DNA from: Methylovulum sp.
Lineage (GTDB): Bacteria; Pseudomonadota; Gammaproteobacteria; Methylococcales; Methylomonadaceae
Reading direction: 5' to 3'
NCBI GenBank assembly: GCA_028713595.1
Contig: JAQTNZ010000149.1
Span: 1 to 6,735 of the forward strand
DNA: 6,735 nt
A program made the position numbers and the translations under genes. Position 1 is the stretch's first letter. Every line of letters starts with the position of its first letter. Positions 1 to 5,846 of the stretch are shown here, in pieces. The notes under the pieces are model-generated. The model worked only from the letters and a program-made list of their open reading frames with translations, made no database searches and was not told the DNA's origin.

Positions 1-1113
1 GCGGCGTAACTGGGTGAGATACCATATCGCACTGCTGTAAGAAGGGTAACTGGCACCGTTACGGAAAAAGGTGTTGAAATCGGGCAATGGCCGTTTGTCG
101 CCTTTCTCGTATTCAAACGTGCCGGTCATGCTGTTCGCCAAAACCTCGTAGTCTGCGCCGACATATTGTTTTTGCGCCAGCATTTCGATGGCTTCATTGC
201 GGTTTTTGTTATTGTCGGCATCCAGCCAGATAGCGGCGCGGATTAACGCCTTAACGACCGCCAAATGGGTGTTGGGGTTTTTGTCCGCCCAGGCTTTGGT
301 CACGCCAAACACTTTTTCGGGGGTGTCTTTCCACAGTTCATCATCAGTGACTATTGGCACACCGACACCCTTAAACACGGCCTGTTGGTTCCACGGTTCA
401 CCAACGCAATAGCCGTTAATGGTGCCGGATTCCAAGGTGGCGGGCATTTGTGGCGGTGGGGTCACAGAGAGCAGGGCATCTGCATCCAATTGCCCGGAGG
501 TGTCTTGGGGTGGCTCATAAAAGCCCGGTTTGATGCCGCCGGCCGCCAACCAATAACGCAGTTTCAGGTTATGGCTACCGATTGGGAAAGTCATCGCCAT
601 GTTAAAAGGCTTGCCTTCGCTCTTAAATTTATCCACGACCGGTTTCAGTGCGTCCGCTTTGATAGGATGCACAGGCTTGCCGCCCGCCATTGGCACATTC
701 GGTTTCATTTGCTTCCAAACATCATTGGATACAGTGATCGCATTGCCATTAAAACCCATGCTGAACGCAGTGACGATGTCAGCTTGCGCCCCAAAGCCGA
801 CGCTCATGCCCAAGGGTGCGGGGGCGAGCATGTGCGAGCCGTCCAATTCGCCGCTGACCACACGATCCATGACCACTTTCCAGTTAGCTTGGGCTTCCAA
901 TTGCACAAACAGGCCTTCTTCCTCAAAAAAACCTTTTTCAAACGCCACCGCCAAGGGTGCCATGTCAGTCAGTTTGATAAAGCCGAATTTGAGGTTTTCT
1001 TTTTCAATGTTCTTGACCGCACTGGCATTGATGGAGAACGTCAGCGCCGTTACGGCGACAATGGCGGATAATGCGGTAACCAGTTTTTTAAGCGGCATTC
1101 CGGTGTGTTTCAT
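1..1113 (-). CDS. nrtA: Nitrate ABC transporter substrate-binding protein (NrtA/CmpA/NasF family), C-terminus beyond window
   Basis: The minus strand is open for 371 codons from ATG at 1113 to the window edge, so the C-terminal part is missing. Residues 1-32 look like a Sec signal peptide: LKK, a hydrophobic stretch (about 11-28) and a likely cut after Ala-Ser-Ala at 30-32. The mature part reads as a nitrate/bicarbonate-binding protein: LKFGFIKLTDMAPLAVAFEK at 41-60, DGSHMLAPAPLGM at 91-103, IGSHNLKLRYWLAAGG at 178-193 and GYCVGEPWNQQAVFKGVG at 234-251. In the family these segments line the ligand pocket; nitrate or nitrite is more likely than bicarbonate because of the NasT-type leader upstream. 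It would act in the periplasm, feeding a membrane permease and ATPase presumably encoded beyond the left edge. The start is set by AGGA nine bases upstream of the ATG and by the signal peptide. Long plus-strand reading frames over this region are shadows. Confidence 0.9.
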   Translation of the reverse strand, partial: MKHTGMPLKKLVTALSAIVAVTALTFSINASAVKNIEKENLKFGFIKLTDMAPLAVAFEKGFFEEEGLFVQLEAQANWKVVMDRVVSGELDGSHMLAPAPLGMSVGFGAQADIVTAFSMGFNGNAITVSNDVWKQMKPNVPMAGGKPVHPIKADALKPVVDKFKSEGKPFNMAMTFPIGSHNLKLRYWLAAGGIKPGFYEPPQDTSGQLDADALLSVTPPPQMPATLESGTINGYCVGEPWNQQAVFKGVGVPIVTDDELWKDTPEKVFGVTKAWADKNPNTHLAVVKALIRAAIWLDADNNKNRNEAIEMLAQKQYVGADYEVLANSMTGTFEYEKGDKRPLPDFNTFFRNGASYPSYSSAIWYLTQLRR

Positions 1114-1142
1114 GATGGCTTTTCCTGTAGGGAATTTAGGGC

Positions 1143-1196
1143 AAAAAAAAAGCGTCTCGAAACTAACGGTAATAATGACCATTAGTTTGTCGACGC
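1143..1196 (-). terminator. Intrinsic terminator in the nrtA leader (attenuator)
   Basis: Read on the minus strand, GACGC (1196-1192) pairs with GCGTC (1156-1152), a 3x3 internal loop follows, then 7 bp of TTAGTTT-type stem (1188-1182 with 1166-1160), a one-base mismatch and a 3-bp cap stem (1180-1178 with 1170-1168). A run of nine T (1151-1143) follows at once, the classic intrinsic terminator form. It lies inside the leader, 30 bases before the nrtA start codon, so it would stop transcription before the gene unless antiterminated. That position argues for attenuation rather than the end of an upstream gene. Confidence 0.85.
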
Positions 1197-1207
1197 CTTT
1201 GTCAAAT

Positions 1208-1250
1208 GCTCAGCAGTGAGCTTAAGGTTTTGGTTCCATCTTTAGAACCA
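1208..1250 (-). promoter_or_regulatory. Tandem hexaloop hairpins: predicted ANTAR (NasR/NasT) antiterminator target
   Basis: Two hairpins precede the leader terminator in transcript order. The first (1250-1231) has a 7-bp stem (TGGTTCT with GGAACCA, closing pair U-G) and the six-base loop AAAGAT. The second (1221-1208) has a 4-bp stem (GCTC with GAGC) and the six-base loop ACTGCT. Both loops have A at position 1 and G at position 4, the signature of RNAs bound by ANTAR-domain regulators such as NasR of Klebsiella nasF and NasT. The known logic is that nitrate- or nitrite-activated ANTAR protein binds the hairpins and prevents the downstream terminator. Loop bases, tandem order, terminator and gene identity all agree; binding itself is inferred. 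No nasS/nasT or nasR gene lies in this window. Confidence 0.75.
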
Positions 1251-1263
1251 CTATAAGGTTTAC

Positions 1264-1279
1264 AGCATAACTTATGCCA
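1264..1279 (-). promoter_or_regulatory. Sigma-54 (-24/-12) promoter of nrtA
   Basis: On the minus strand the site reads TGGCATAAGTTATGCT. It has GG and GC at exactly the sigma-54 spacing and differs by two bases from TGGCAC-N5-TTGCT. Transcription would start near 1253, just before the first leader hairpin, which supports the site independently. Sigma-54 control combined with antitermination is typical of nitrate-assimilation operons, where NtrC reports nitrogen status and NasR or NasT reports nitrate. I see no clean NtrC site upstream. Confidence 0.7.
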
Positions 1280-1596
1280 ATATAGGTGAACTGCTTTTTA
1301 TTATTAATTTTTTTAATTTAAAACAATGGCTTATTTGTTGTTTCCCAGTGTATGCCTAGATGTGTGCAAAGGCTATAAGTGATGGTTAAATGTCTTTTAT
1401 GCTTCAAATTCGTGCAGCTTTATGTCGGATTTGCACCAATCCCGAACGGTTGCCTTTGTGATGAAGGCCTTGCAACGGCTTGCTTGCTGAAAAAGTATAC
1501 GGGTTTTGCGGCAAATGGGAGTAGTATAAACAATAGGGTTTATAGGGTTGGGTAGTTCACATAGCCCATTTTGATCGGCAACCAGAGGAGTAAGAC
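1280..1596. other. Divergent intergenic region between nrtA and the slipin gene
   Basis: This 317-bp region separates the leftward nrtA promoter from the rightward slipin gene. Positions 1296-1324 are very AT-rich and would suit a bendable or IHF-type segment behind the sigma-54 promoter. An inverted repeat GTGCA (1412-1416) and TGCAC (1432-1436) lies about 140-160 bp upstream of that promoter, a plausible enhancer distance, though it does not fit the NtrC consensus. For the slipin gene the best -10 candidate is TATAAA at 1525-1530, without a good -35. A short minus-strand reading frame (1397-1615) overlaps the slipin start, resembles nothing and is probably not real. Confidence 0.4.
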
Positions 1597-2370
1597 ATGT
1601 TTTCGTTTGATCCAATCACTTTCGTCATTGTCGCAATCTTGTTTTTGGCTTATTTGTCGCTACGGATCGTAAAAGAATATGACCGTGGGGTCATTTTCTT
1701 CTTGGGTAAAGTCACGGGCGTGCGCGGCCCCGGCCTTATCATCCTGATCCCGATTTTTGAGCAGATGACCAAAGTCACCCTCCGCACCATAACCATGAAC
1801 ATCCCGTCACAGAAAATCATCACCAAAGACAACGTCTCCATCGACATTGCGGCGGTCGCGTACTACAAGATCATTGACCCCCAAAAGTCGGTCGTGGCGA
1901 TTGAGGACATCACCAGCGCCGTCAACCAGATCAGCCAGACCACGGTGCGCAACGTGGTCGGCCAGTTCTCGCTTGACCAACTGCTGTCCCAGACCTGCAA
2001 CATTAACCTGCAAATCAAGAACGTGATCGACGGGCATACCGAGCCGTGGGGGGCGGAAGTGACGGCTGTCGAGATTAAGGACATCACGCTGCCCGAAAAT
2101 ATGCAGCGGGCGATGGCGAAGGAAGCGGAGGCCGAGCGCGAACGCCGCGCCAAGATCGTCGCCGCCGAAGGGGAATTTCAAGCCGCCGTGAAATTAGGCG
2201 AGGCGGCTGACATCATCGCCCAACACCCGGTCGCGCTCCAGCTACGTACGCTCCAAACCATGGCCGAGATCGCCACGGAGAAAAATTCCACCATCATTTT
2301 TCCAGCGCAGTTTATGACGACCGTGCAGGAAGCGTTTTCGACCATCAGGCAAGACATAGACAACAAATAG
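1597..2370 (+). CDS. Slipin (stomatin/SPFH/Band 7 family membrane protein)
   Basis: The protein has 257 residues, usual for bacterial slipins. Residues 7-24 form one N-terminal membrane anchor, followed by the family hallmark [14 protein letters not shown] (25-38) and GPGL-x4-P (44-52). The SPFH domain continues with [20 protein letters not shown] and [10 protein letters not shown] charged, Ala/Glu-rich coiled coil follows (about 168-200, [20 protein letters not shown]), and the tail contains the typical STIIFP stretch. Slipins form membrane-associated oligomers and are thought to organise membrane microdomains and regulate membrane proteases. GAGGAG at 1585-1590, six bases before the ATG, supports the start. 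Slipins are often paired with an NfeD-type protease, but none is present here: an IS remnant follows. No terminator is evident after the stop. Confidence 0.92.
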   Translation: MFSFDPITFVIVAILFLAYLSLRIVKEYDRGVIFFLGKVTGVRGPGLIILIPIFEQMTKVTLRTITMNIPSQKIITKDNVSIDIAAVAYYKIIDPQKSVVAIEDITSAVNQISQTTVRNVVGQFSLDQLLSQTCNINLQIKNVIDGHTEPWGAEVTAVEIKDITLPENMQRAMAKEAEAERERRAKIVAAEGEFQAAVKLGEAADIIAQHPVALQLRTLQTMAEIATEKNSTIIFPAQFMTTVQEAFSTIRQDIDNK

Positions 2371-2468
2371 CCACCACCTTGTTTCCGCGTCCCGTTCCAT
2401 ACCGCCGCACGGCCCCCTGGAAGCTCTCGGTATTGATATATACTAGAAGTTACGCATTGACAACAGTA

Positions 2469-2491
2469 TGATACTCCCCATATTTTAGACC
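2469..2491 (+). repeat. Left terminal inverted repeat of the IS3-family remnant
   Basis: The sequence begins TGATACTCCCCATATTTTAG and ends in ACC. It has the TGA tip, central CCCC and TTTAGACC-like inner part usual for left ends of this IS3 branch, and lies 67 bases before orfA as expected. No matching copy (ending TCA) is found to the right before 3200, so the target-site duplication cannot be read. Confidence 0.6.
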
Positions 2492-2535
2492 GGCAGTTAA
2501 GATAGGAAGCCTTACCCAAAAAGGCAAACTAAACT

Positions 2536-2820
2536 ATGGCTAATGTACGCAAGAACCACACAACGGAGTTTAAAGCCAATGTGGCCGTTGAGGCGATCCG
2601 CCAACAAAAAACGGTTAACGAGCTGACCACCGAATACGCTGTCCACGCCACCCAGATCAACTTCTGGAAAAAGCAGGCATTGGCGGTGATTCCCGAAGCC
2701 TTCAGCGGCAAGAAGGAAAAGGCACGGCACAACCGGCAGCAGGACATTGACGAGCTGCACCGTCAGATAGGCCAGCTCATCGCCGAACGGGACTGGCTTA
2801 ATACCCACACGGGGCACTAG
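2536..2820 (+). pseudogene. IS3-family transposase OrfA (helix-turn-helix), altered C-terminus
   Basis: The 94-residue product has the HTH_Tnp_1 helix-turn-helix (about residues 9-48; FKANVAVEAI then VHATQINFWKKQAL) and the leucine-zipper segment (IDELHRQIGQLIAERDWL) that pairs OrfA with OrfB. The family then normally runs into a lysine-rich end encoded by the slippery AAAAAAG used for -1 frameshifting. Here DWL is followed by NTHTGH and a TAG stop (2818-2820), and AAAAAAG sits just after the stop (2821-2827), where it cannot serve. About 20 bases between DWL and the A run therefore look inserted or rearranged. OrfA may still be made, but no fusion transposase is possible. Confidence 0.75.
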
Positions 2821-3210
2821 AAAAAAGTCTTCCGCCAGCCATTAGCGGCAAGGCGACTCTGGATTGACCCGCAAGACCCGCAATTCAGTGTCCGGCAACA
2901 ATGCGGCCTGCTAGGTCTGAACCGCTCGTCCCTATACTACCAGCCTGCGGGTGAAAGCGCGGAAAACCTGGTGCTGATGCGGCTTCTGGATGAACAATAT
3001 ACCCGGACACCCTGTTATGGGGTATTGAAAATGGTGGCGCATTTGCGCAACCTGGGGCATGGGGTGAACGCCAAGGGGCCTAAGCGTTTGCTGCGGAAGA
3101 TGGGGCTGGAGGCGCTGTACCAGAAACCCAACACCAGCCCGTTAGGGTTGAATTCAGGCTCGCTGACAAGCCCCATAGACATAGGAAAATATCATGCAAG
3201 CCTACTATGA
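2821..3210 (+). pseudogene. IS3-family transposase OrfB, N-terminal fragment without DDE domain
   Basis: Directly after the orfA stop, and in the same frame, the sequence continues as OrfB: FSVRQQCGLLGLNRSSLYYQ, then the HTH_21 region DEQYTRTPCYGVLKMVAHLR and LLRKMGLEALYQKPNTS. Similarity ends near 3141. The frame runs on to a stop at 3208-3210 through sequence belonging to the next locus and overlaps the start of the 3194 gene. The whole rve/DDE catalytic core (about 150-180 residues) is missing, so the fragment is inactive. Normally orfB lies in the -1 frame relative to orfA; here both share one frame, further evidence of indels at the junction. Confidence 0.75.
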
Positions 3211-3442
3211 AATAGAAACCCAAATTCCCCCAAACCATCAACTAAAATTGTTGTTGCCCGACACCATCCCCGCAGGTTATGCAAAAATTGCCATCATTTA
3301 CGAATTGCCGGAAATAAAGCCAACCCCCGCCGCAAAAATGGCGGCGTTTTTAGATACGTTACCCGATCAGGCCGATGGAATCGGCTTAAGCCGTGAAGCT
3401 ATTAATGACTATATGCAGCAAGAGCGGCAAAGCTGGGATTGA
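3194..3442 (+). CDS. Small antitoxin-like protein (VapB-like), apparently an orphan
   Basis: This 82-residue protein resembles small antitoxins found upstream of PIN-domain toxins. Residues 3-41 look like a beta-rich, AbrB-like N-terminal part (YEIETQIPPNHQLKLLLPDT, then KIAIIYELPE). The C-terminus, LSREAINDYMQQERQSWD, is an amphipathic charged helix of the kind that wraps around a toxin. The start has AGGA at 3183-3186, seven bases upstream. No intact toxin follows; only a possible 19-codon stub overlaps the stop codon. The gene begins inside the out-running end of the IS remnant, so its original promoter may be lost. I assign it by overall look rather than by a firm family match. Confidence 0.55.
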   Translation: MQAYYEIETQIPPNHQLKLLLPDTIPAGYAKIAIIYELPEIKPTPAAKMAAFLDTLPDQADGIGLSREAINDYMQQERQSWD

Positions 3443-3498
3443 AAATAAGCGTTTATTTATATATTTCCACTCAAACAAGCCAGAGGTCAACCCCATGA
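3439..3498 (+). pseudogene. Possible PIN-toxin stub after the orphan antitoxin
   Basis: A TTG at 3439 overlaps the antitoxin stop (TTGA), a coupling usual for toxin-antitoxin pairs, and opens a 19-residue frame beginning LKISVYLYISTQTSQ. PIN toxins often begin with a short strand ending in an aspartate, as in VYLDTS; here that aspartate would be tyrosine. The frame ends at 3496-3498, inside the next gene's start. This is speculative: the stretch is very short and may be chance. Confidence 0.2.
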
Positions 3499-3725
3499 GC
3501 ATTGATTACCATGAAATTATCACCCTAGAAGCGGGCAAACGTAGCGGCAAGCCTTGCATCAGAGGGCTTAGGATAACGGTTGATGACATTCTTGATTGCT
3601 TTGCCGCAGGGATGACCGAACAAGACGTATTGGACGATTACGACTATCTGACCCAAGACGACATCAGGGCCTGTTTTGCCTACGCTGCCGATAGGGAACG
3701 CCATAGCCGCGTGATTGCCGGATGA
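3495..3725 (+). CDS. DUF433 family antitoxin
   Basis: The 76-residue protein has the complete DUF433 fold: an N-terminal strand region (ITLEAGKRSGKPCIRGLRIT, 9-28), then the winged helix-turn-helix (VDDILDCFAAGMTEQDVLDD, 29-48) and YDYLTQDDIRACFAYAA. GKPCIRGLRI is the family hallmark. DUF433 proteins are the antitoxin partners of DUF5615 PIN-like toxins and probably repress their own operon. ATG at 3495 is chosen because AGAGG lies eight bases upstream and the family begins close to this point; an upstream in-frame ATG at 3393 would add unrelated residues inside the previous gene. Its stop overlaps the next start as ATGA, so the pair is translationally coupled. Confidence 0.85.
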   Translation: MSIDYHEIITLEAGKRSGKPCIRGLRITVDDILDCFAAGMTEQDVLDDYDYLTQDDIRACFAYAADRERHSRVIAG

Positions 3726-4052
3726 AGCTATTATTTGACGAAAACCTGTCACCCAAAATGGTGGCGACCCTCGCGGATGTTCCCCGATTCGGCACATGTT
3801 GATAGGGTTGGTTTAGGCGGCGGGTCGGATGATGAGGTTTGGCATTATGCCAAAAACAATGGCTTTATGTTGGTTAGCAAAGATTCGGACTTTTATGAAA
3901 AGAGTATGCTTTACGGACACCCGCCAAAGGTTATTTGGATAAAACGTGGCAACTGCACAAACCGACAAATTCAACTGTTATTGAGAAATAAAGTGGATGC
4001 TATCGCCAAATTTTATCAAAATGATGAAGTTTCATTTATCAGCATCACCTAA
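3722..4052 (+). pseudogene. DUF5615 PIN-like toxin, disrupted by a frameshift
   Basis: From ATG at 3722 (sharing ATGA with the DUF433 stop) the frame reads MKLLFDENLSPKMVATLADV, the canonical DUF5615 start with a conserved acidic pair, and hits TGA at 3800-3802. A second frame carries the rest from about 3779: FPDSAHVDRVGLGGGSDDEV, then WHYAKNNGFMLVSKDSDFYE and an IWIKRGN segment, to the stop at 4052. The shift falls at GATGTTCCCCGAT (about 3776-3788) and equals a loss of two bases or gain of one. Together the parts give a full-length toxin of about 110 residues, including the later acidic residues expected in PIN-like nucleases. As it stands the toxin is broken, unless this is a sequencing error next to the CCCC run. 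Confidence 0.8.
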
Positions 4053-4067
4053 ACGCGCCCTACCACA

Positions 4068-4766
4068 TTATGCAATATTCCACCAATAGTAAGAGGAACC
4101 ATATATAGGCATATCATTCATAGCCGACCATTCAGAAGCAGTCCACATATTTTTTTCCTTAGCATATTTAACCGTTTTATTCATGCTGTCATAAACACTT
4201 TTAGTAATCCACAGAGGCTTATCTGGCAAAGATGTCAGCTTGGCCGCATGATTAGCAGCCCGACCAATCCAAACTAAATCATTATCTCCGCGTACACCAA
4301 TCCTAGCGGTTCGCAATTGACTTGTATCGATGCCTATTACATGCTTTAATTTAAATTTTGTCGAGGGATACTGCTCCTTCAAAGCAGGATTGATAATTTT
4401 GATTACTGCATAGTTGATTTCAAGTGCACAGCGAACAGCCGAGGTATTTTTTGAGTCGCCAGTAAAAATTGCCATTACCCTATCGCCGTCATAGGCCGTA
4501 ATGACCCCCCCCTCGCTTTTAATTATTTTTGCTGCACATTGTAAATAGGATTTATAAATTTCTGCGCTAAAATACCATTTATAATTATCCACCATGCTGG
4601 TGGAGCCATCTATATCCGCATAGAGAACAGTAGCTTTCTCAAGATTTTTGGCATGATTATTAAGCTGAAGGTCTTGCGGATCTGGTACGCTTTTAGTAAT
4701 CTCCTCTCTCCACTCTGACTTGAATGTTTCTTTTGTCAATGCAGTTAAATCATCTTTTAATCCCAC
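4068..4766 (-). CDS. pycC: Pycsar pyrimidine nucleotide cyclase (class III cyclase, PycC)
   Basis: The product has 232 residues with one class III nucleotide cyclase domain (about 44-195). The first metal site is in VLYADIDGST (47-56, Asp51), the second in YDGDRVMAIF (92-101, Asp95). The transition-state loop is IGRAANHAAK (167-176), with Asn172 in place and Lys176 where adenylyl cyclases usually have arginine. HVIGIDTSQLRTARIG (142-157) is the central beta hairpin. A lone, soluble cyclase domain next to a cyclic-nucleotide-binding TIR protein is the PycC arrangement; such enzymes make cCMP or cUMP on phage infection. I cannot tell which from sequence alone. The start is GTG, supported by AGGAG at 4777-4773, six bases upstream, and lies 25 bases after the effector stop, so the two form an operon. 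A run of eight G in the coding strand (4512-4505) could slip. An ordinary adenylate cyclase is the alternative. Confidence 0.88.
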   Translation of the reverse strand: MGLKDDLTALTKETFKSEWREEITKSVPDPQDLQLNNHAKNLEKATVLYADIDGSTSMVDNYKWYFSAEIYKSYLQCAAKIIKSEGGVITAYDGDRVMAIFTGDSKNTSAVRCALEINYAVIKIINPALKEQYPSTKFKLKHVIGIDTSQLRTARIGVRGDNDLVWIGRAANHAAKLTSLPDKPLWITKSVYDSMNKTVKYAKEKNMWTASEWSAMNDMPIYGSSYYWWNIA

Positions 4767-4791
4767 AATTATCTCCTGTGTCTAAAATCGG

Positions 4792-5703
4792 TTAATTATT
4801 GGGGCCAAGAGAAAGGATATGATCTCTTAACAAATTACATGCCGGAGCCATTAAGGACGCGGTATCTTTGCCTTTTTCAAATCGATACGGAATGGTCGTT
4901 ATACCTGTAAGATCACTAGGAAGCTTTACTCCTTGATCTCTAGGCTCCATAAGAATAGCCCGTTTCTTTCCAAGACGTCCCATAAAAAGACCTAATTCAA
5001 ATAACACATTGTCTCGTGGTGTAGGCCACTCTTTGCCTCTATATTCTGTTATATCGTCAGCATGTGCAATTGCGATAGCAAAATCTGAATCATCCACCTG
5101 ATTCTCCAAGTTTTCTAACGCGTAGCTGGCGACTTTGAATACGCCATCTGCCCAAACAGTAACAGTTAAATCATCGTAAGCAAGAGCATTTTGAATGGCT
5201 CTAACGACATCCAAGGATTCAACAGAAGATATGAGAAAAACTCTAATTTTGCTTCGTGTTAAATTCACCAGTTCATTGCGCTGTATAAGCCTTTTAGCAA
5301 GCTCCCTAGCAATACATCGATAAATTTCAGGATATTTGTTACCCAACCCAGAAAACTCTTCTTCTGATAGTTTAGCGACAACACTTTCCTCTTTTGCCCT
5401 AACACTTGCTGATCGCCTTTGTGTTGGTTCTATGGCAGCCATTTCACCAACATGATCATTCGCCGTGCGCATTGCGACTACGCGACCATTGACAATTACT
5501 TCGAACGCTCCCGCTAAAATTAGAAATATGTCGTTATCACTAGCATTCTGCTCAATGATAAGGTCTCCAGATTTCACTGCTTGAAGTTTTAGGACATCAG
5601 CGAGCGCGTTAGCTAGGTCAAGGTTTCCAGCGATGATTTTTTGATTTAATAAAGTTTGGATTAGTAATCGCTTACCTGCATCACCTTCAAAGCGTCGTAT
5701 CAT
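4792..5703 (-). CDS. pycTIR: Pycsar effector: cyclic nucleotide-binding domain plus TIR domain (PycTIR)
   Basis: The product has 303 residues. Residues about 28-140 form a CRP-like cyclic-nucleotide-binding domain (SGDLIIEQNASDNDIFLILA at 45-64). Its phosphate-binding cassette is GEMAAIEPTQRRSAS (86-100), with Glu87 and Arg97-Ser98 in the places that hold ribose and phosphate. Residues about 152-300 form a TIR-like domain of the CAP12/Pycsar type: IRVFLISSVE (153-162), VWADGVF (183-189), DFAIAIAHADD (207-217), PRDNVLFELGLFMGRLG (229-245) and a LPSDLTGI segment (261-268). Glu236 is the expected NAD+-cleaving glutamate. No membrane segment is seen. In characterised Pycsar systems, cUMP or cCMP binding assembles the TIR domain, which depletes NAD+ and aborts infection. 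AGGA nine bases upstream supports the ATG. The gene precedes its cyclase in the operon. Confidence 0.9.
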   Translation of the reverse strand: MIRRFEGDAGKRLLIQTLLNQKIIAGNLDLANALADVLKLQAVKSGDLIIEQNASDNDIFLILAGAFEVIVNGRVVAMRTANDHVGEMAAIEPTQRRSASVRAKEESVVAKLSEEEFSGLGNKYPEIYRCIARELAKRLIQRNELVNLTRSKIRVFLISSVESLDVVRAIQNALAYDDLTVTVWADGVFKVASYALENLENQVDDSDFAIAIAHADDITEYRGKEWPTPRDNVLFELGLFMGRLGKKRAILMEPRDQGVKLPSDLTGITTIPYRFEKGKDTASLMAPACNLLRDHILSLGPNN

Positions 5704-5784
5704 ATAGAAAATTCCTATAAAATCCTGATATTTTTATTCGGGCAATAAAAACCCTTAATAAATAACAAAAAAATCTTTATTTTT

Positions 5785-5790
5785 ATTATA
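5785..5790 (-). promoter_or_regulatory. Candidate -10 box of the Pycsar operon
   Basis: A perfect TATAAT on the minus strand would start transcription near 5778, about 75 bases before the effector ATG, within a very AT-rich 140-bp region (5704-5846). The -35 region at the usual distance is poor; TTGAGA at 5806-5801 is too close (10 bases). A small palindrome, CTCA-N5-TGAG (5802-5814), overlaps the -35 area and could be an operator. The weak -35 would suit low basal expression. Confidence 0.4.
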
Positions 5791-5846
5791 GTATTTATAA
5801 TCTCAAGGAATGAGGTTATAGGCTAGGTTTTAATTTTTATTAAAAA

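Larger units (their letters stand above)
2469..3141 (+). mobile_element. IS3-family insertion sequence remnant, right part deleted
   Basis: The element starts at a recognisable left end (2469-2491), carries orfA and the first third of orfB, and then stops. The catalytic DDE (rve) domain of orfB and the right inverted repeat are absent; by 3194 an unrelated gene has begun. A complete IS3-family element is about 1.2-1.5 kb, so roughly half is lost. Loss of the right end and of the catalytic domain means it cannot move by itself. The right limit is placed where similarity to OrfB ends, just after KPNTS. Confidence 0.8.

Noticed and set aside
188..1219. Three overlapping plus-strand reading frames (188-412, 265-1071, 599-1219)
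   Set aside because: They lie opposite the nitrate-binding protein gene, which reads through 371 minus-strand codons with clear family motifs; their translations resemble no protein.
1432..1455. TGCACC followed by GGTTGC as an NtrC site
   Set aside because: The spacing is ten bases instead of the usual five and the second half-site is degenerate.
1397..1615. Minus-strand frame of 72 codons between nrtA and the slipin gene
   Set aside because: No family resemblance, it overlaps the slipin start and ribosome binding site, and it has no good start signal.
1650..2181. Minus-strand frames inside the slipin gene
   Set aside because: Shadows of the GC-rich slipin coding sequence, with low-complexity translations.
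2399..2433. Inverted repeat ATACCG/CGGTAT after the slipin stop as a terminator
   Set aside because: Six-base arms are separated by 23 bases and no T run follows.
2178..2817. Minus-strand frames over the slipin end and orfA
   Set aside because: They cross the left end of the IS remnant and oppose recognised coding sequence.
3393..3494. Upstream start for the DUF433 gene at 3393
   Set aside because: It would add 34 unrelated residues translated from the preceding gene; ATG 3495 has a ribosome binding site and gives the usual family length.
3525..3797. Minus-strand frame opposite the DUF433/DUF5615 pair
   Set aside because: Antisense shadow of two recognised families.
4053..4067. Bidirectional terminator between the convergent DUF5615 and cyclase genes
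   Set aside because: The gap is only 15 bases and no GC-rich hairpin with flanking A or T runs is visible there.
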